Assembly: GCF_000282335.1 (NCBI RefSeq)
Contig: NZ_AKJM01000073.1
Location: 1-51,902, forward strand
Source: Pseudomonas sp. GM48
Lineage (GTDB): Bacteria > Pseudomonadota > Gammaproteobacteria > Pseudomonadales > Pseudomonadaceae
Reading direction: 5' to 3'
DNA: 51,902 nucleotides
Shown here: positions 1 to 8,200 of the stretch, piece by piece
Layout of the letters: the number at the start of each line of letters is the position of its first letter
How positions within the stretch are numbered: the first letter of the stretch is position 1
Translations under genes and position numbers: made by a program
Notes under the pieces: generated by a model
What the model saw: only the letters and a program-made list of their open reading frames with translations
What the model was told of the DNA's origin: nothing
The model's database searches: none

Positions 1-119
1 TCTGGCTCGGCGACATGCCGGTGGACCAGAGCAAGTCCGCATCGGGCGATCGAATTTCCGGTCAATTCGACAGCGCCTGGATACAAGCCGTGACCGGGAA
101 CATGACCTGGCGCTTTTGA
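1..119 (+). CDS. C-terminal end of an unidentified protein (5' truncated by window)
   Basis: An open frame enters from the left edge (codons begin at base 3) and ends at TGA 117-119. It gives about 38 residues ending in MTWRF. A terminal phenylalanine after alternating aromatic residues is common in outer-membrane beta-barrel proteins, but this is too little to name a family. It ends 48 bases before the next gene, on the same strand, and could be co-transcribed with it. I do not recognise the product. Confidence 0.5.
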   Translation, partial: WLGDMPVDQSKSASGDRISGQFDSAWIQAVTGNMTWRF

Positions 120-166
120 GTGTCTTGCCACACAAAACCGACTTCAGCCAAGGAGCACACAGCATC

Positions 167-844
167 ATGAATCTGTCCCGAAACTTGCTCATCGGTGCCG
201 CGGTGGCCGGGCTTCTACTCGGTGGTTGCACCTCGAAAGTCACCGAAATGGAGCAGTACTCCGGTTACCTGTCCAACTACAACAACCTGCAGGAAGTCCA
301 GACGCCGAGCGGCGGCACGGCAATGCGCTGGGTGAGCCCCTCATGGAACCCCAACGCCTATGACACGGTAGCGTTCGACCGACTGGAACTGTACCCGGCG
401 CCCAAGCCCAATGAGCGGGTCAATCAGCAGACACTCAATGATATCCAGGACTACATGACCAACAAGGTCAAGGCGACACTGGGGCAGAAATACCGGATGG
501 TCTCCCGTGCGAGCGCTGCGTCAAAGGGCTCGAAAACCTTGATCTTGCGCGCAGCCATTACCGGTGTAAGCGCTTCGAACGAGGGGATGAAATGGTATGA
601 AGTGGTGCCCATCGCGGCTGTCGTCGGGGCGACACAGGCTGCCACCGGTCACCGTGATCAGGACACCGAACTGTATATCGAGGCCGAGCTCATCGACGCG
701 AAAGATAACCAGACCGTGGCCAGGGTCGTGCGCAAGGTATTCGGCAAGCAGCTTTCCAACGAAAGTCAGAAAATCACCGCCCAGGATTTCAAGGCGGCGA
801 TCGACAAGTTGAACGCCGATCTCTGGGCATTCATCCGCAGTTGA
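167..844 (+). CDS. DUF3313-type lipoprotein
   Basis: Predicted outer-membrane or periplasmic lipoprotein of 225 residues. It starts with a signal peptide (MNLSRNLLIG, then a hydrophobic stretch) and a lipobox LLGGC, with the acylated Cys near residue 22. The body (GYLSNYNNLQ near the start, MRWVSP, a late ELYIEAELIDA segment) resembles DUF3313 proteins, whose function is unknown. I chose the ATG at 167 because AAGGAG at 150-155 lies at the right distance and the signal peptide begins there. The open frame extends upstream to 116, but that extension has no ribosome site and would bury the signal peptide. It is the first of three consecutive small envelope lipoproteins. Confidence 0.8.
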   Translation: MNLSRNLLIGAAVAGLLLGGCTSKVTEMEQYSGYLSNYNNLQEVQTPSGGTAMRWVSPSWNPNAYDTVAFDRLELYPAPKPNERVNQQTLNDIQDYMTNKVKATLGQKYRMVSRASAASKGSKTLILRAAITGVSASNEGMKWYEVVPIAAVVGATQAATGHRDQDTELYIEAELIDAKDNQTVARVVRKVFGKQLSNESQKITAQDFKAAIDKLNADLWAFIRS

Positions 845-908
845 ACCCTGAACCAGCCGCCAATAGACGTTGGCAGTTGGATCGCCCCTTAGTAGAGGAA
901 TCGCTGAC

Positions 909-1337
909 ATGGCTTCCCGTGCACTGCTTCGACTCTCAAGATGGCAGAGGCCCTTACGCCTCGCAGCGTTCATCGCCAGCGTGCTTGCTTTAAGCGCCTG
1001 CGCGTCAGTGGATGCGCAGACGACCGCTTACGTCGGAGTCGAACATCCCGCTCCGACCCTACCCGGCGAAGTCCAGATATTACGTACAGAACCGACGCGA
1101 CCCAATGTGCGTTTGGGCGAAATCCTGATTGATGCCACGGTCGACCCGGCGCCCCCCATCACCCAGGTCGAACAGAAGCTGCGTGAAGAGGGTGCCAAAC
1201 TGGGTGCAGACGCGGTGGTGGTGGTTTACGACCGGATTCAACCCGTCGCCGCTTACGTAACCGGTCCTTTGTGGAGCCGCAACATCGATACGATCCAAGG
1301 GCGCAAGCTGAAAGGCATTGCCATCAAATACCAATGA
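909..1337 (+). CDS. Small putative lipoprotein, function unknown
   Basis: 142-residue protein with a basic N-terminus (MASRALLRLSRWQRPLR), a hydrophobic segment and a lipobox LSAC, so probably lipid-anchored to the envelope. The mature part has a segment rich in V and D (GADAVVVVYDRI) that recalls small YbjQ/DUF-like folds, but I cannot assign a family. The ATG at 909 is preceded by AGAGGAA at 894-900. The longer frame from 870 lacks a ribosome site. The gene sits 64 bases after the DUF3313 lipoprotein and 14 bases before the glycine-zipper lipoprotein, which suggests an operon of envelope proteins. Confidence 0.75.
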   Translation: MASRALLRLSRWQRPLRLAAFIASVLALSACASVDAQTTAYVGVEHPAPTLPGEVQILRTEPTRPNVRLGEILIDATVDPAPPITQVEQKLREEGAKLGADAVVVVYDRIQPVAAYVTGPLWSRNIDTIQGRKLKGIAIKYQ

Positions 1338-1351
1338 CGAGGTAAACAGCA

Positions 1352-1810
1352 ATGAAAGCTATCTTGACTTGGCTGACGGTGACGTTGGCGACTGTATTGA
1401 TCAGTGCCTGCGCCGCCGTGGGGTCAAACGACGGTGGTGCCGGTGAAATGGAGATTCGCTCGGGCAAGATCGAGCAGATATCGCTGACGCAGATGAAGAC
1501 CAATCACGACAGTGGTGTCGGCGCCGTACTCGGAGGCATGGGCGGACTTGGTATCGGCAGCCTGATCGGCAGTGGCACCGGGCGCGACGTCGCCATGGTC
1601 GCTGGCGCACTCGCCGGTGCGGTTGGCGGTAACTATGCGGAGAAGAAAAAGTATGACCAGCCCGTCGCGGCGCAACAGGTCATCGTGCGGGTAAAAAGTG
1701 GCGTGCTGGTATCGGTGACTCAGCCGATCAACCCAGCCCTGGGTAAAGGCATGAACGTTTACATCGAGGGCTCGGGGAATAATGCCCGGGTGCTACCGCA
1801 GGGCGGTTAA
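1352..1810 (+). CDS. Glycine-zipper (SlyB/Pcp-like) outer-membrane lipoprotein
   Basis: 152-residue lipoprotein: signal peptide MKAILTWLTVTLATVL, lipobox LISAC (Cys near residue 20), then a glycine-zipper segment (GAVLGGMGGLGIGSLIGSG, followed by a second GALAGAVGG stretch) and a C-terminal beta-rich part with the VIVRVKSG motif. This order is that of SlyB/Pcp 17-kDa surface-antigen lipoproteins, which sit in the outer membrane and respond to envelope stress in enterobacteria. Whether it has that role here is inference. The start is preceded by GAGGTAAACAGCA. It lies 14 bases after the preceding lipoprotein gene. Confidence 0.8.
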   Translation: MKAILTWLTVTLATVLISACAAVGSNDGGAGEMEIRSGKIEQISLTQMKTNHDSGVGAVLGGMGGLGIGSLIGSGTGRDVAMVAGALAGAVGGNYAEKKKYDQPVAAQQVIVRVKSGVLVSVTQPINPALGKGMNVYIEGSGNNARVLPQGG

Positions 1811-1872
1811 GGGCCGGTCAGGCCCCGAGACTCCTAATCGAGTCAAACAAATTCAACACAGAGGTGCACCTC

Positions 1873-2952
1873 ATGAAGCTTTCAGGCTTGGGGAAATGTG
1901 CATGGAACGCCGCTACGTCTCCGATTCGCCCTTATGGTTTTGCTGCACGGCGTTATGGTCCGTCGCTTGCCGTACTAGGCCTGAGTTTCATTGTAACGAC
2001 CGCCGCATGGGCCGCAGATCCCTTGCCATCATGGAATGAAGGTGCGGCCAAGCAGGCGATAATGGAGTTCGTCAAGGCGACAACCCAGGAAGGTGGTAAC
2101 CAGTTCGTGTCGCCAGCCGAACGCATCGCAACCTTCGACCAGGACGGCACACTGTGGGTCGAACATCCGGCCTATAGCCAATTGTTTTATTGCCTGAGCC
2201 GCGTTCCTGCGGTGGTCAAGGCAAAGCCGGAGCTGGCCAGCGTCGAACCCTTCAAGACTGTGCTGTCGGGTGACCGTGCCGCTATGGCAAAACTGACCCT
2301 CGATGACTATCTGAAAATTGCCATGGTGACTCTGAGCGGCATGCCCACGGGTGAGTTCAAGCAACAAGTCCATGCCTGGCTGGCCGAAGCCCGGGACCCT
2401 CGCTGGAAGCGTCCTTTCACCGAGCTGACGTATCAGCCGATGAAGGAAGTCATGCAATACCTGCGTGACAATGGCTACAAGACTTACATTGTCACCGGAG
2501 GTGGTCAGGACTTCGTTCGCACCTATTCCGAGGAGGTCTATGGCGTGCCATCAGAACAGGTCGTCGGTAGTGCCGGCGCAACTGAGTATGGCTACGACAA
2601 GAGCGGTAAGCCGCAGTTGATCAAGCAGCCCAAGATCGTGCTCAACGACAACGATGCAGGCAAGCCAGAGAACATTTACCTGATGACCGGCCGCCAGCCG
2701 AACGCAGCCTTCGGCAACTCCACCGGTGACAAGCAAATGCTGGAGTACACCAAGGCCGGCCAGGGCGCGCGACTGGTAATGCTAGTGCTGCATGACGACG
2801 CCAAGCGCGAATACGCCTACGGCCCGGCTCAAGCGTTGCCCGATACCAAGGTAGGCGCCTTTACTCAGTCACTCTATGATCAGGCAAAGAGAGACGGTTG
2901 GACGGTCATCAGCATGAAGAACGACTGGAAAAAGGTATTTGCATTCGAGTGA
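1873..2952 (+). CDS. Exported HAD-like hydrolase
   Basis: 359-residue haloacid-dehalogenase-superfamily hydrolase, probably periplasmic. The first 48 residues contain a long basic region and a hydrophobic segment ending AAWAADP, consistent with a long signal peptide. HAD motif I is FDQDGT with the nucleophile Asp at residue 89 and the second Asp at 91. Motif II is the Thr in YIVTGGGQDF, and a late FGNSTGDKQM segment holds the acidic motif. Such enzymes are usually phosphatases, but the substrate is unknown. ATG 1873 fits AGAGG at 1859-1863. The in-frame GTG at 1864 lies on that site. It may work with the sulfatase 1.3 kb downstream, since both are secreted hydrolases of charged esters; this is inference. 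Confidence 0.8.
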   Translation: MKLSGLGKCAWNAATSPIRPYGFAARRYGPSLAVLGLSFIVTTAAWAADPLPSWNEGAAKQAIMEFVKATTQEGGNQFVSPAERIATFDQDGTLWVEHPAYSQLFYCLSRVPAVVKAKPELASVEPFKTVLSGDRAAMAKLTLDDYLKIAMVTLSGMPTGEFKQQVHAWLAEARDPRWKRPFTELTYQPMKEVMQYLRDNGYKTYIVTGGGQDFVRTYSEEVYGVPSEQVVGSAGATEYGYDKSGKPQLIKQPKIVLNDNDAGKPENIYLMTGRQPNAAFGNSTGDKQMLEYTKAGQGARLVMLVLHDDAKREYAYGPAQALPDTKVGAFTQSLYDQAKRDGWTVISMKNDWKKVFAFE

Positions 2953-3054
2953 ATAGCCGGCATTCAGACGCAGATTAAATCCACCAGCGCCGGTCGCAAC
3001 CAATCCGTCTCTATCCGGCCAAAAGCAGCCACTTGAACGTGCTGTTTCATCACC

Positions 3055-3876
3055 TCACTTGGGAAACAACAGCGTAAACGCTACCCGAAACCCCCAGCCT
3101 TCGGCGCCATTGTCCGGACTTTCGACCCAGTAGCGCGGCCCCGCCTGCAGGCTCATGGGCTGGTGACCCACCTTGAACAATTGGGTAACGAAAAGATTGA
3201 TCGGCACAGACCACTGCCTGGTCTGCCAATCGTAGGTGGACTCGGTATTGATGCCAAACGTGGTGTAGGTATGGGTGGTAAAGCTGAAGAACGGTTGCAG
3301 AAACGTCTGATTGACCTTGTCTTTGTCATCCGGCGGGCTGTCTTCCAGCGACCAGATATGGTTGGCCAGAATGCCGCGAGTCCAACCATTGCTTTGTTTG
3401 AGCGCCACCACCGTCGGCCCCAACCCCCATTGCTCGCTGCTCAGCAGATCATCGCTGCCGGTGGGCACCAATATGGCCGGGCCTGCGCCCCAGATCCAAC
3501 CGCTGGCGGTGGGCTGCTTGGGTGAAAAAAAGAAGCTTTGCGTGGTGTCTCCCACACCTGATTTGTCGGCAATCCCGCCGGGGACCAGACCATGCTGATC
3601 GATGACGGGCAGGATGGTGCGGGAGATGAGGTTCCACTCCTCGTTGAGACTGAAGGGCAGCACCGGCTGGATGTTGGTGACGCTCTGATAGCCCTCACCA
3701 CTGGGTCCGAGTTTTTGGTTCCAGTTGTATTGAATCGGCAAACTGTATAGCGCGGCGACCGGGTTCAGGGATTGTTTGGCTAACTCCGCCTGGCTATCGG
3801 CATCGGCAGCGACGCCAGATTCAGACCATACCATCGCCAAGGCAATAAAACGGGCAAGTTGGAAGCCTTTGTTCAT
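3055..3876 (-). CDS. Outer-membrane beta-barrel protein (phenol-MetA/transporter-like)
   Basis: 273-residue predicted outer-membrane protein. It has a signal peptide ending GVAAD, then alternating hydrophobic/polar strands rich in W, Y and F (PIQYNWNQKLGPSG, WGAGPAILVPTG, GLGPTVVALKQ, LQAGPRYWVESP) and a C-terminal FTLLFPK. The pattern and length match the proteins labelled 'putative MetA-pathway of phenol degradation' or simply 'transporter', thought to be porin-like. I chose ATG 3876 because GAAAGGAG lies just before it on the minus strand. The frame extends to 3915 without support. It is divergent from the sulfatase, with which it shares a 348-base promoter region, and convergent with the HAD gene. 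Confidence 0.75.
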   Translation of the reverse strand: MNKGFQLARFIALAMVWSESGVAADADSQAELAKQSLNPVAALYSLPIQYNWNQKLGPSGEGYQSVTNIQPVLPFSLNEEWNLISRTILPVIDQHGLVPGGIADKSGVGDTTQSFFFSPKQPTASGWIWGAGPAILVPTGSDDLLSSEQWGLGPTVVALKQSNGWTRGILANHIWSLEDSPPDDKDKVNQTFLQPFFSFTTHTYTTFGINTESTYDWQTRQWSVPINLFVTQLFKVGHQPMSLQAGPRYWVESPDNGAEGWGFRVAFTLLFPK

Positions 3877-4224
3877 TTGCCTGCTCCTTTCTCGGGAATT
3901 GAAAGTCTGGACCACCGCGACGCTACTGTAAGACTGAGGCTGAGAGTTAACCCTGGCGCGGTTGAGCTTAGATCAGGTTGTTGAAGCGTGTTCAGATTGG
4001 ATAAAGGGCAGTAGATGCGGCCCGGACAATTATCACGTCAACTGGAAAAACCGCACTAGACTCTTTCGTGCGCCTTAACCCGTGCATGGTCATGCAATTA
4101 AGGGGGAAATGATTCTGTACGCAGTACCTAGGCTAATTACTCGGTGGTCAATGCACCAAGGGTCAATGTTGATGTGCACTCATCACCCGGTTGCCAACAC
4201 CATGAAATAGCGAGGAGTTCTGGT
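3877..4224. promoter_or_regulatory. Divergent intergenic region with a TGCATG-n2-CATGCA inverted repeat
   Basis: 348 bases with no gene separate the outer-membrane protein from the sulfatase and must hold both promoters. At 4083-4096 there is TGCATGGTCATGCA, two 6-base arms with a 2-base spacer. A further AT-rich stretch CCTAGGCTAATTACT follows at about 4128-4142. I could not place a convincing -35/-10 pair or name the regulator. Confidence 0.35.
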
Positions 4225-5883
4225 ATGGAACAGCTATCGGATCGTTTCAGGTTATCTATCGTGTTTGCTGCGCTTTTGTCATTGAACGGACTTGCCCATG
4301 CGGCTCAAACGGAAAAGACCAATATTCTGTTTATCGTCTCCGACGATACGGGCTACGGCGATCTGGGTCCCTACGGAGGTGGGATCGGGCGCGGCATGCC
4401 CACGCCCAAAATCGATGAGTTGGCGGCAGAAGGCGTCACTTTTTACTCTTTTTATGCCCAGCCGAGCTGCACGCCTGGCCGGGCGGCCATGCAAACCGGG
4501 CGGATCCCCAATCGTAGCGGCATGACTACCGTGGCCTTCCAGGGCCAGGGCGGTGGCTTGCCGGCAGCCGAGTGGACGCTGGCATCGGTGCTGAAAACCG
4601 GTGGTTACGACACCTACTTCACCGGTAAATGGCATTTGGGCGAAGCCGACTACGCGCTGCCCAATGCACAAGGTTATGACGTGATGAAATACGTCGGCCT
4701 GTACCACCTCAATGCCTACACCTATGCCGACCCGACATGGTTCCCCGACATGGACCCGGAAACCCGCGCGATGTTTCAAAAGGTGACCAAGGGCGCGTTG
4801 TCCGGCAAGGCGGGTGAAAAACCGATCGAAGAATTCAAGGTCAATGGCCAGTACGTCGACACGCCTGTCGTAGACGGTAAACCCGGCGTGGTCGGCATTC
4901 CGTTCTTTGACAACTATGTCGAAAAAGCTGCACTTGAGTTTCTCGACACGGCGGCCAAATCCGACAAGCCGTTTTTCATCAACGTCAACTTCATGAAAGT
5001 CCACCAACCGAACATGCCGGCTCCGGAGTTCGTTCATAAGTCCATGTCCAAGTCCAAGTACGCCGACTCCATCGTCGAACTCGATACCCATATTGGCCGC
5101 ATCATGGACAAGCTCAAGGCGCTGGGCCTGGATAAGAACACGCTGGTGGTTTACACCACTGACAACGGCGCCTGGCAGGACGTTTATCCGGATGCCGGCT
5201 ACACCCCGTTCCGTGGGACAAAAGGCACGGTGCGTGAGGGCGGTAACCGGGTACCAGCCATTGCCGTCTGGCCAGACAAGATCAAGCCGGACACGAAAAA
5301 TCACGAGATTCTCGGTGGCCTGGATTTGATGGCGACGTTCGCCTCTGTGGCTGGCGTGAAGCTGCCCGAGAAAGATCGTGAAGGTCAGCCGATCATCTTC
5401 GACAGCTACGACATGACGCCGGTACTCACCGGTAGTGCCCCTTCGCCGCGCAAGGAGTGGTTCTATTTTACCGAGAACGAATTGTCCCCGGGTGCGGCCC
5501 GTGTCGGGAACTATAAGGCCGTGTTCAACCTGCGCGGCGATGATGGCGCGCAGACCGGTGGTCTGGCGGTGGACTCTAACCTGGGCTGGAAAGGCGCAGA
5601 AAAATATGTGGCCACCGTGCCGCAGGTCTTTGACTTGTGGCAAGACCCGCAAGAACGCTATGACCTCTTCATGAACAACTTTACCGAGCGCACCTGGACG
5701 ATGGTGCCGATTACGGGCGCGATCATGAAACTGATGAAGACCTACGTCGATTATCCACCACGCAAATTGCAAAGCATGGGCTACGACGGGCCGATCGAAC
5801 TGTCGCAGTACCAGAAATTCCAATCCGTGCGTGAAGTCCTGAAAAAAGAAGGCATTAACCTGCCGATGCCAGCCGGCAACTGA
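4225..5883 (+). CDS. Secreted type I sulfatase (arylsulfatase family)
   Basis: 552-residue sulfatase that hydrolyses sulfate esters, probably in the periplasm. It has a signal peptide of about 27 residues (cleavage after AHA), then ILFIVSDDTGYGD with the metal-binding Asp40 and Asp41, and the sulfatase signature CTPGR at residues 82-86. There Cys82 would be oxidised to formylglycine. A later YTTDNGAW segment carries the conserved DNG metal ligands, and GKWHLG is the second signature. I chose ATG 4225 because CGAGGAG precedes it and the signal peptide starts there; the frame from 4144 is not supported. Activation needs a formylglycine-generating enzyme, and none is present in this window. Confidence 0.9.
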   Translation: MEQLSDRFRLSIVFAALLSLNGLAHAAQTEKTNILFIVSDDTGYGDLGPYGGGIGRGMPTPKIDELAAEGVTFYSFYAQPSCTPGRAAMQTGRIPNRSGMTTVAFQGQGGGLPAAEWTLASVLKTGGYDTYFTGKWHLGEADYALPNAQGYDVMKYVGLYHLNAYTYADPTWFPDMDPETRAMFQKVTKGALSGKAGEKPIEEFKVNGQYVDTPVVDGKPGVVGIPFFDNYVEKAALEFLDTAAKSDKPFFINVNFMKVHQPNMPAPEFVHKSMSKSKYADSIVELDTHIGRIMDKLKALGLDKNTLVVYTTDNGAWQDVYPDAGYTPFRGTKGTVREGGNRVPAIAVWPDKIKPDTKNHEILGGLDLMATFASVAGVKLPEKDREGQPIIFDSYDMTPVLTGSAPSPRKEWFYFTENELSPGAARVGNYKAVFNLRGDDGAQTGGLAVDSNLGWKGAEKYVATVPQVFDLWQDPQERYDLFMNNFTERTWTMVPITGAIMKLMKTYVDYPPRKLQSMGYDGPIELSQYQKFQSVREVLKKEGINLPMPAGN

Positions 5884-5899
5884 TCAATCAGCCGAAAAA

Positions 5900-5923
5900 T
5901 GGCGGCCTCATCCGGGGTCGCCA
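5900..5923 (+). terminator. Probable terminator after the sulfatase gene
   Basis: TGGCGGCC (5900-5907) can pair with GGTCGCCA (5916-5923), giving an 8-pair stem with one G-U and an 8-base loop, followed by a weak T-rich stretch. It lies 17 bases after the sulfatase stop and before the convergent PuuE-like gene. Confidence 0.5.
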
Positions 5924-6037
5924 CTTCAATTTGACGTTTGCGCGCAGTCGGCAGTTCGAGATCCTAACGGAAAGCGGCGCGAATTCAGTGGCCTTCGAAA
6001 CCTGTTAGAAACGCGCAGAATCCGGACCACTTGCCAC

Positions 6038-6931
6038 TCAGGCGGGGAATTGGGCTATCCAGTGCCTGGCAATCTCTTCGCGCCGGCAGATCCACACCGC
6101 GTCGTGGCCTTGCACGTAATCGAGAAAACGCGCCAGCGCCATCGCTCGACCGGGATGGCCACTGATCCGCCCATGCAGGCCGACGCTCATCATCTTCGGG
6201 TGTTGCGCGCCTTCCTGCCACAGCAGGTCGAAAGCATCCTTGAGCAGCCGGAAGAAGTCTTCACCGCAGGCGAAACCGTTCGGCAGCAGATAGCGGGCGT
6301 CGTTGTTGACCAGCGTGTAAGGGATCACCAGGTGGGCGGGCGAGCCTGGGAGCCAATAGGGCAGGTCATCGTTGTAGGCGTCTGAGCTATAGAGAAACCC
6401 GCCTTCCTCACGCAACAGGCGGCGGGTGTTCTGGCTGACCCTTCCTGTGTACCAACCTACGGGGCGTTTACCGCAGATCTGCTTGATCACGTCGAGGGTG
6501 AGTTGGATATGGCGCCGCTCCTGGTCTTCAGGCATGTCGCGATAGTCCAGCCAACGGTAGCCATGCCCGGCAATCTCATGCCCGGCCGCACAGAGCGCAT
6601 GGCCAATCGCCGGGGTGAGTTCCAGTGCCCGGCCGACGGCGAAGGCGGTCAGCGGCAGGCCTCGGGCGCTGAACAGGTCCAGAATGCGCCACACACCTGC
6701 GCGCGATCCGTATTCGTACATGCCCTCGACGCTCAAGTCCGGTTCCCCCACACGCGGTGGACGGCCCGGTAGCTCGTGAAGCCAGGCCTCCGACTGCGCA
6801 TCGCCATTGAGGATGCATGATTCCGCACCTTCTTCGATGTTGAGTACGAACTGGACCGCGACGCGCGCCTCATCGGGCCATCGCGGGTGGGGTGGGCGGC
6901 CGCCATAACCGATGAGGTCGCGAGCGGACAT
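6038..6931 (-). CDS. PuuE-family polysaccharide deacetylase / allantoinase-like hydrolase
   Basis: 297-residue cytoplasmic protein of the polysaccharide-deacetylase fold. The order [55 protein letters not shown] and a late [12 protein letters not shown] matches the cofactor-independent allantoinase PuuE of P. fluorescens, which opens the hydantoin ring of allantoin. No other purine-catabolism gene is nearby, so the substrate may be a different ureide, amide or formyl compound. The start overlaps the stop of the upstream GNAT gene in a TGATG (6929-6933), which implies translational coupling and a shared pathway. It is convergent with the sulfatase gene. Confidence 0.75.
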   Translation of the reverse strand: MSARDLIGYGGRPPHPRWPDEARVAVQFVLNIEEGAESCILNGDAQSEAWLHELPGRPPRVGEPDLSVEGMYEYGSRAGVWRILDLFSARGLPLTAFAVGRALELTPAIGHALCAAGHEIAGHGYRWLDYRDMPEDQERRHIQLTLDVIKQICGKRPVGWYTGRVSQNTRRLLREEGGFLYSSDAYNDDLPYWLPGSPAHLVIPYTLVNNDARYLLPNGFACGEDFFRLLKDAFDLLWQEGAQHPKMMSVGLHGRISGHPGRAMALARFLDYVQGHDAVWICRREEIARHWIAQFPA

Positions 6932-7803
6932 CAGCCGAGCTCGAAGGTCGTGACGCCGAACACACGTTCGTGCGCGATCGCTGGAGGAGGGCCGAGGTAC
7001 ATGCGTGCGCAGCCGAACACCTCGGTCATGCCCTGTTGGCGCACGAGCGCCATGGCGGCGGGGTTATTCTCCGGGGCATCGAGAAACAGCGGGCCACCCT
7101 GCGCAAATTCCGCCAGGTGCGCGTAGAGGGCATTGGCCGCCAGGGCGTCATCGGCGAACAAGGGGCCAATCTTGCAGCCTTCCCGGCAGCGCCTTATTAC
7201 GCCATAGCCGCTAAGCCTGCCTTCGCGCCGGCAACCCACGGCGAGTGCATCGGCTTGGGTTATCCATCCACTCAGAAAGGTTGCGCGAGCGGCGGGGAAG
7301 CAGGTGCGGTCGTAATCGACCACCTGATCGAACGGGAAGGTGGCCAACGGGACGATCTCCAGGTCGTCTGCCTGCGAGGTCGCCGGGCGTTCGGTGATCT
7401 CGGCACGAAAACGCAGGTTGCGATGGGAGAAAGCGAAACCACCCTTGGCGTAGTAGTCCTGCATCGCGAAGACGCCGTCCATGCCGATGCTCGCGCCTGG
7501 GCGCAGGCGGGCGAGGAGTCGCTCGCGGCGTGCGTGCCAGAGGGTATTGCCCAGACCCTGACCGCGATATTCAGGCCGGACGATGAAAAAGCCCATGAAA
7601 CCGAATTCGCCATTGTAGGAGGTGATGGCACCGCCGCCGATCAACTCGCCGCCCCGGGACGCCGCGATAAAGGCGGCAGGGTCCGTGGCCCAGAACAGCT
7701 CGGCATCGTGAAGGCCGGGATTCCAACCCTCACGGGCAGCCCAACCGACGAGCTCGTCCAGTTCGGGACGGGTCATGTTGCGTATGACCAGCTGATTCGA
7801 CAC
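6931..7803 (-). CDS. GNAT acetyltransferase with C-terminal YitH-like domain
   Basis: 290-residue protein. The N-terminal GNAT domain (about residues 5-140) carries the acetyl-CoA motif [15 protein letters not shown] and FGFMGFFIV. The C-terminal half ([24 protein letters not shown] onward) resembles the second domain of YitH/HolE-type acetyltransferases. It would transfer an acyl group to a small amine; the substrate is unknown. The start is GTG 7803, supported by GAGGAGA just upstream on the minus strand. Its stop overlaps the start of the PuuE-like gene. It is divergent from the nitrilase, so the three may serve one pathway. Confidence 0.8.
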   Translation of the reverse strand: MSNQLVIRNMTRPELDELVGWAAREGWNPGLHDAELFWATDPAAFIAASRGGELIGGGAITSYNGEFGFMGFFIVRPEYRGQGLGNTLWHARRERLLARLRPGASIGMDGVFAMQDYYAKGGFAFSHRNLRFRAEITERPATSQADDLEIVPLATFPFDQVVDYDRTCFPAARATFLSGWITQADALAVGCRREGRLSGYGVIRRCREGCKIGPLFADDALAANALYAHLAEFAQGGPLFLDAPENNPAAMALVRQQGMTEVFGCARMYLGPPPAIAHERVFGVTTFELG

Positions 7804-8200
7804 CGCGAAGTTCTCCTCAGTCGCTAATCGAGCGTGTGGCTCATGCCCACTCTGAACCCTTTCGGTATAGCTTCAACCCGAGTATTGATCCAGCTCGTCA
7901 TGTCATCTGCAGGAGCCGGGCCTGCCCGCGATGCAGACGACGCGATGTATCAGACAGACCGCGGCGCCTCTTTGTATTGCAATGTATCTGCAGTACATCT
8001 CGAAACACGTGCGAACAAAAAACACCTTCCCCGACACATGCGGGATACATCCGGGCGTTCGAATACGGTCATCGGGAGTTGGGCTCGCACCACACGGTAT
8101 TTGCACATGCAACATTAGGTCGAGCGTGACTTTAGACATTCAACACGAAGCGGCTGGTGAGGTGAGCATCGAGATGTCCTTACCAGTCAAGGAGTTTGCA
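7804..8200. promoter_or_regulatory. Divergent GNAT/nitrilase control region with nested palindromes
   Basis: 397 bases without a credible gene. An open frame runs from 7931 into the nitrilase but has no ribosome site and unusual composition. At 7976-7983 lies ATTGCAAT. Overlapping it at 7982-7998 is ATGTATCTGCAGTACAT, whose 5-base arms surround CTGCAG. The position suggests an operator for a regulator of both divergent units; its identity is unknown. Confidence 0.35.

Noticed and set aside
4279..5823. 514-residue minus-strand open frame opposite the sulfatase
   Set aside because: Antisense of a clear sulfatase with an intact catalytic signature; product has no recognisable fold or start signal.
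7931..8200. Upstream extension of the nitrilase by 90 residues
   Set aside because: It translates promoter-like DNA; AAGGAG and the normal nitrilase N-terminus are at 8201.
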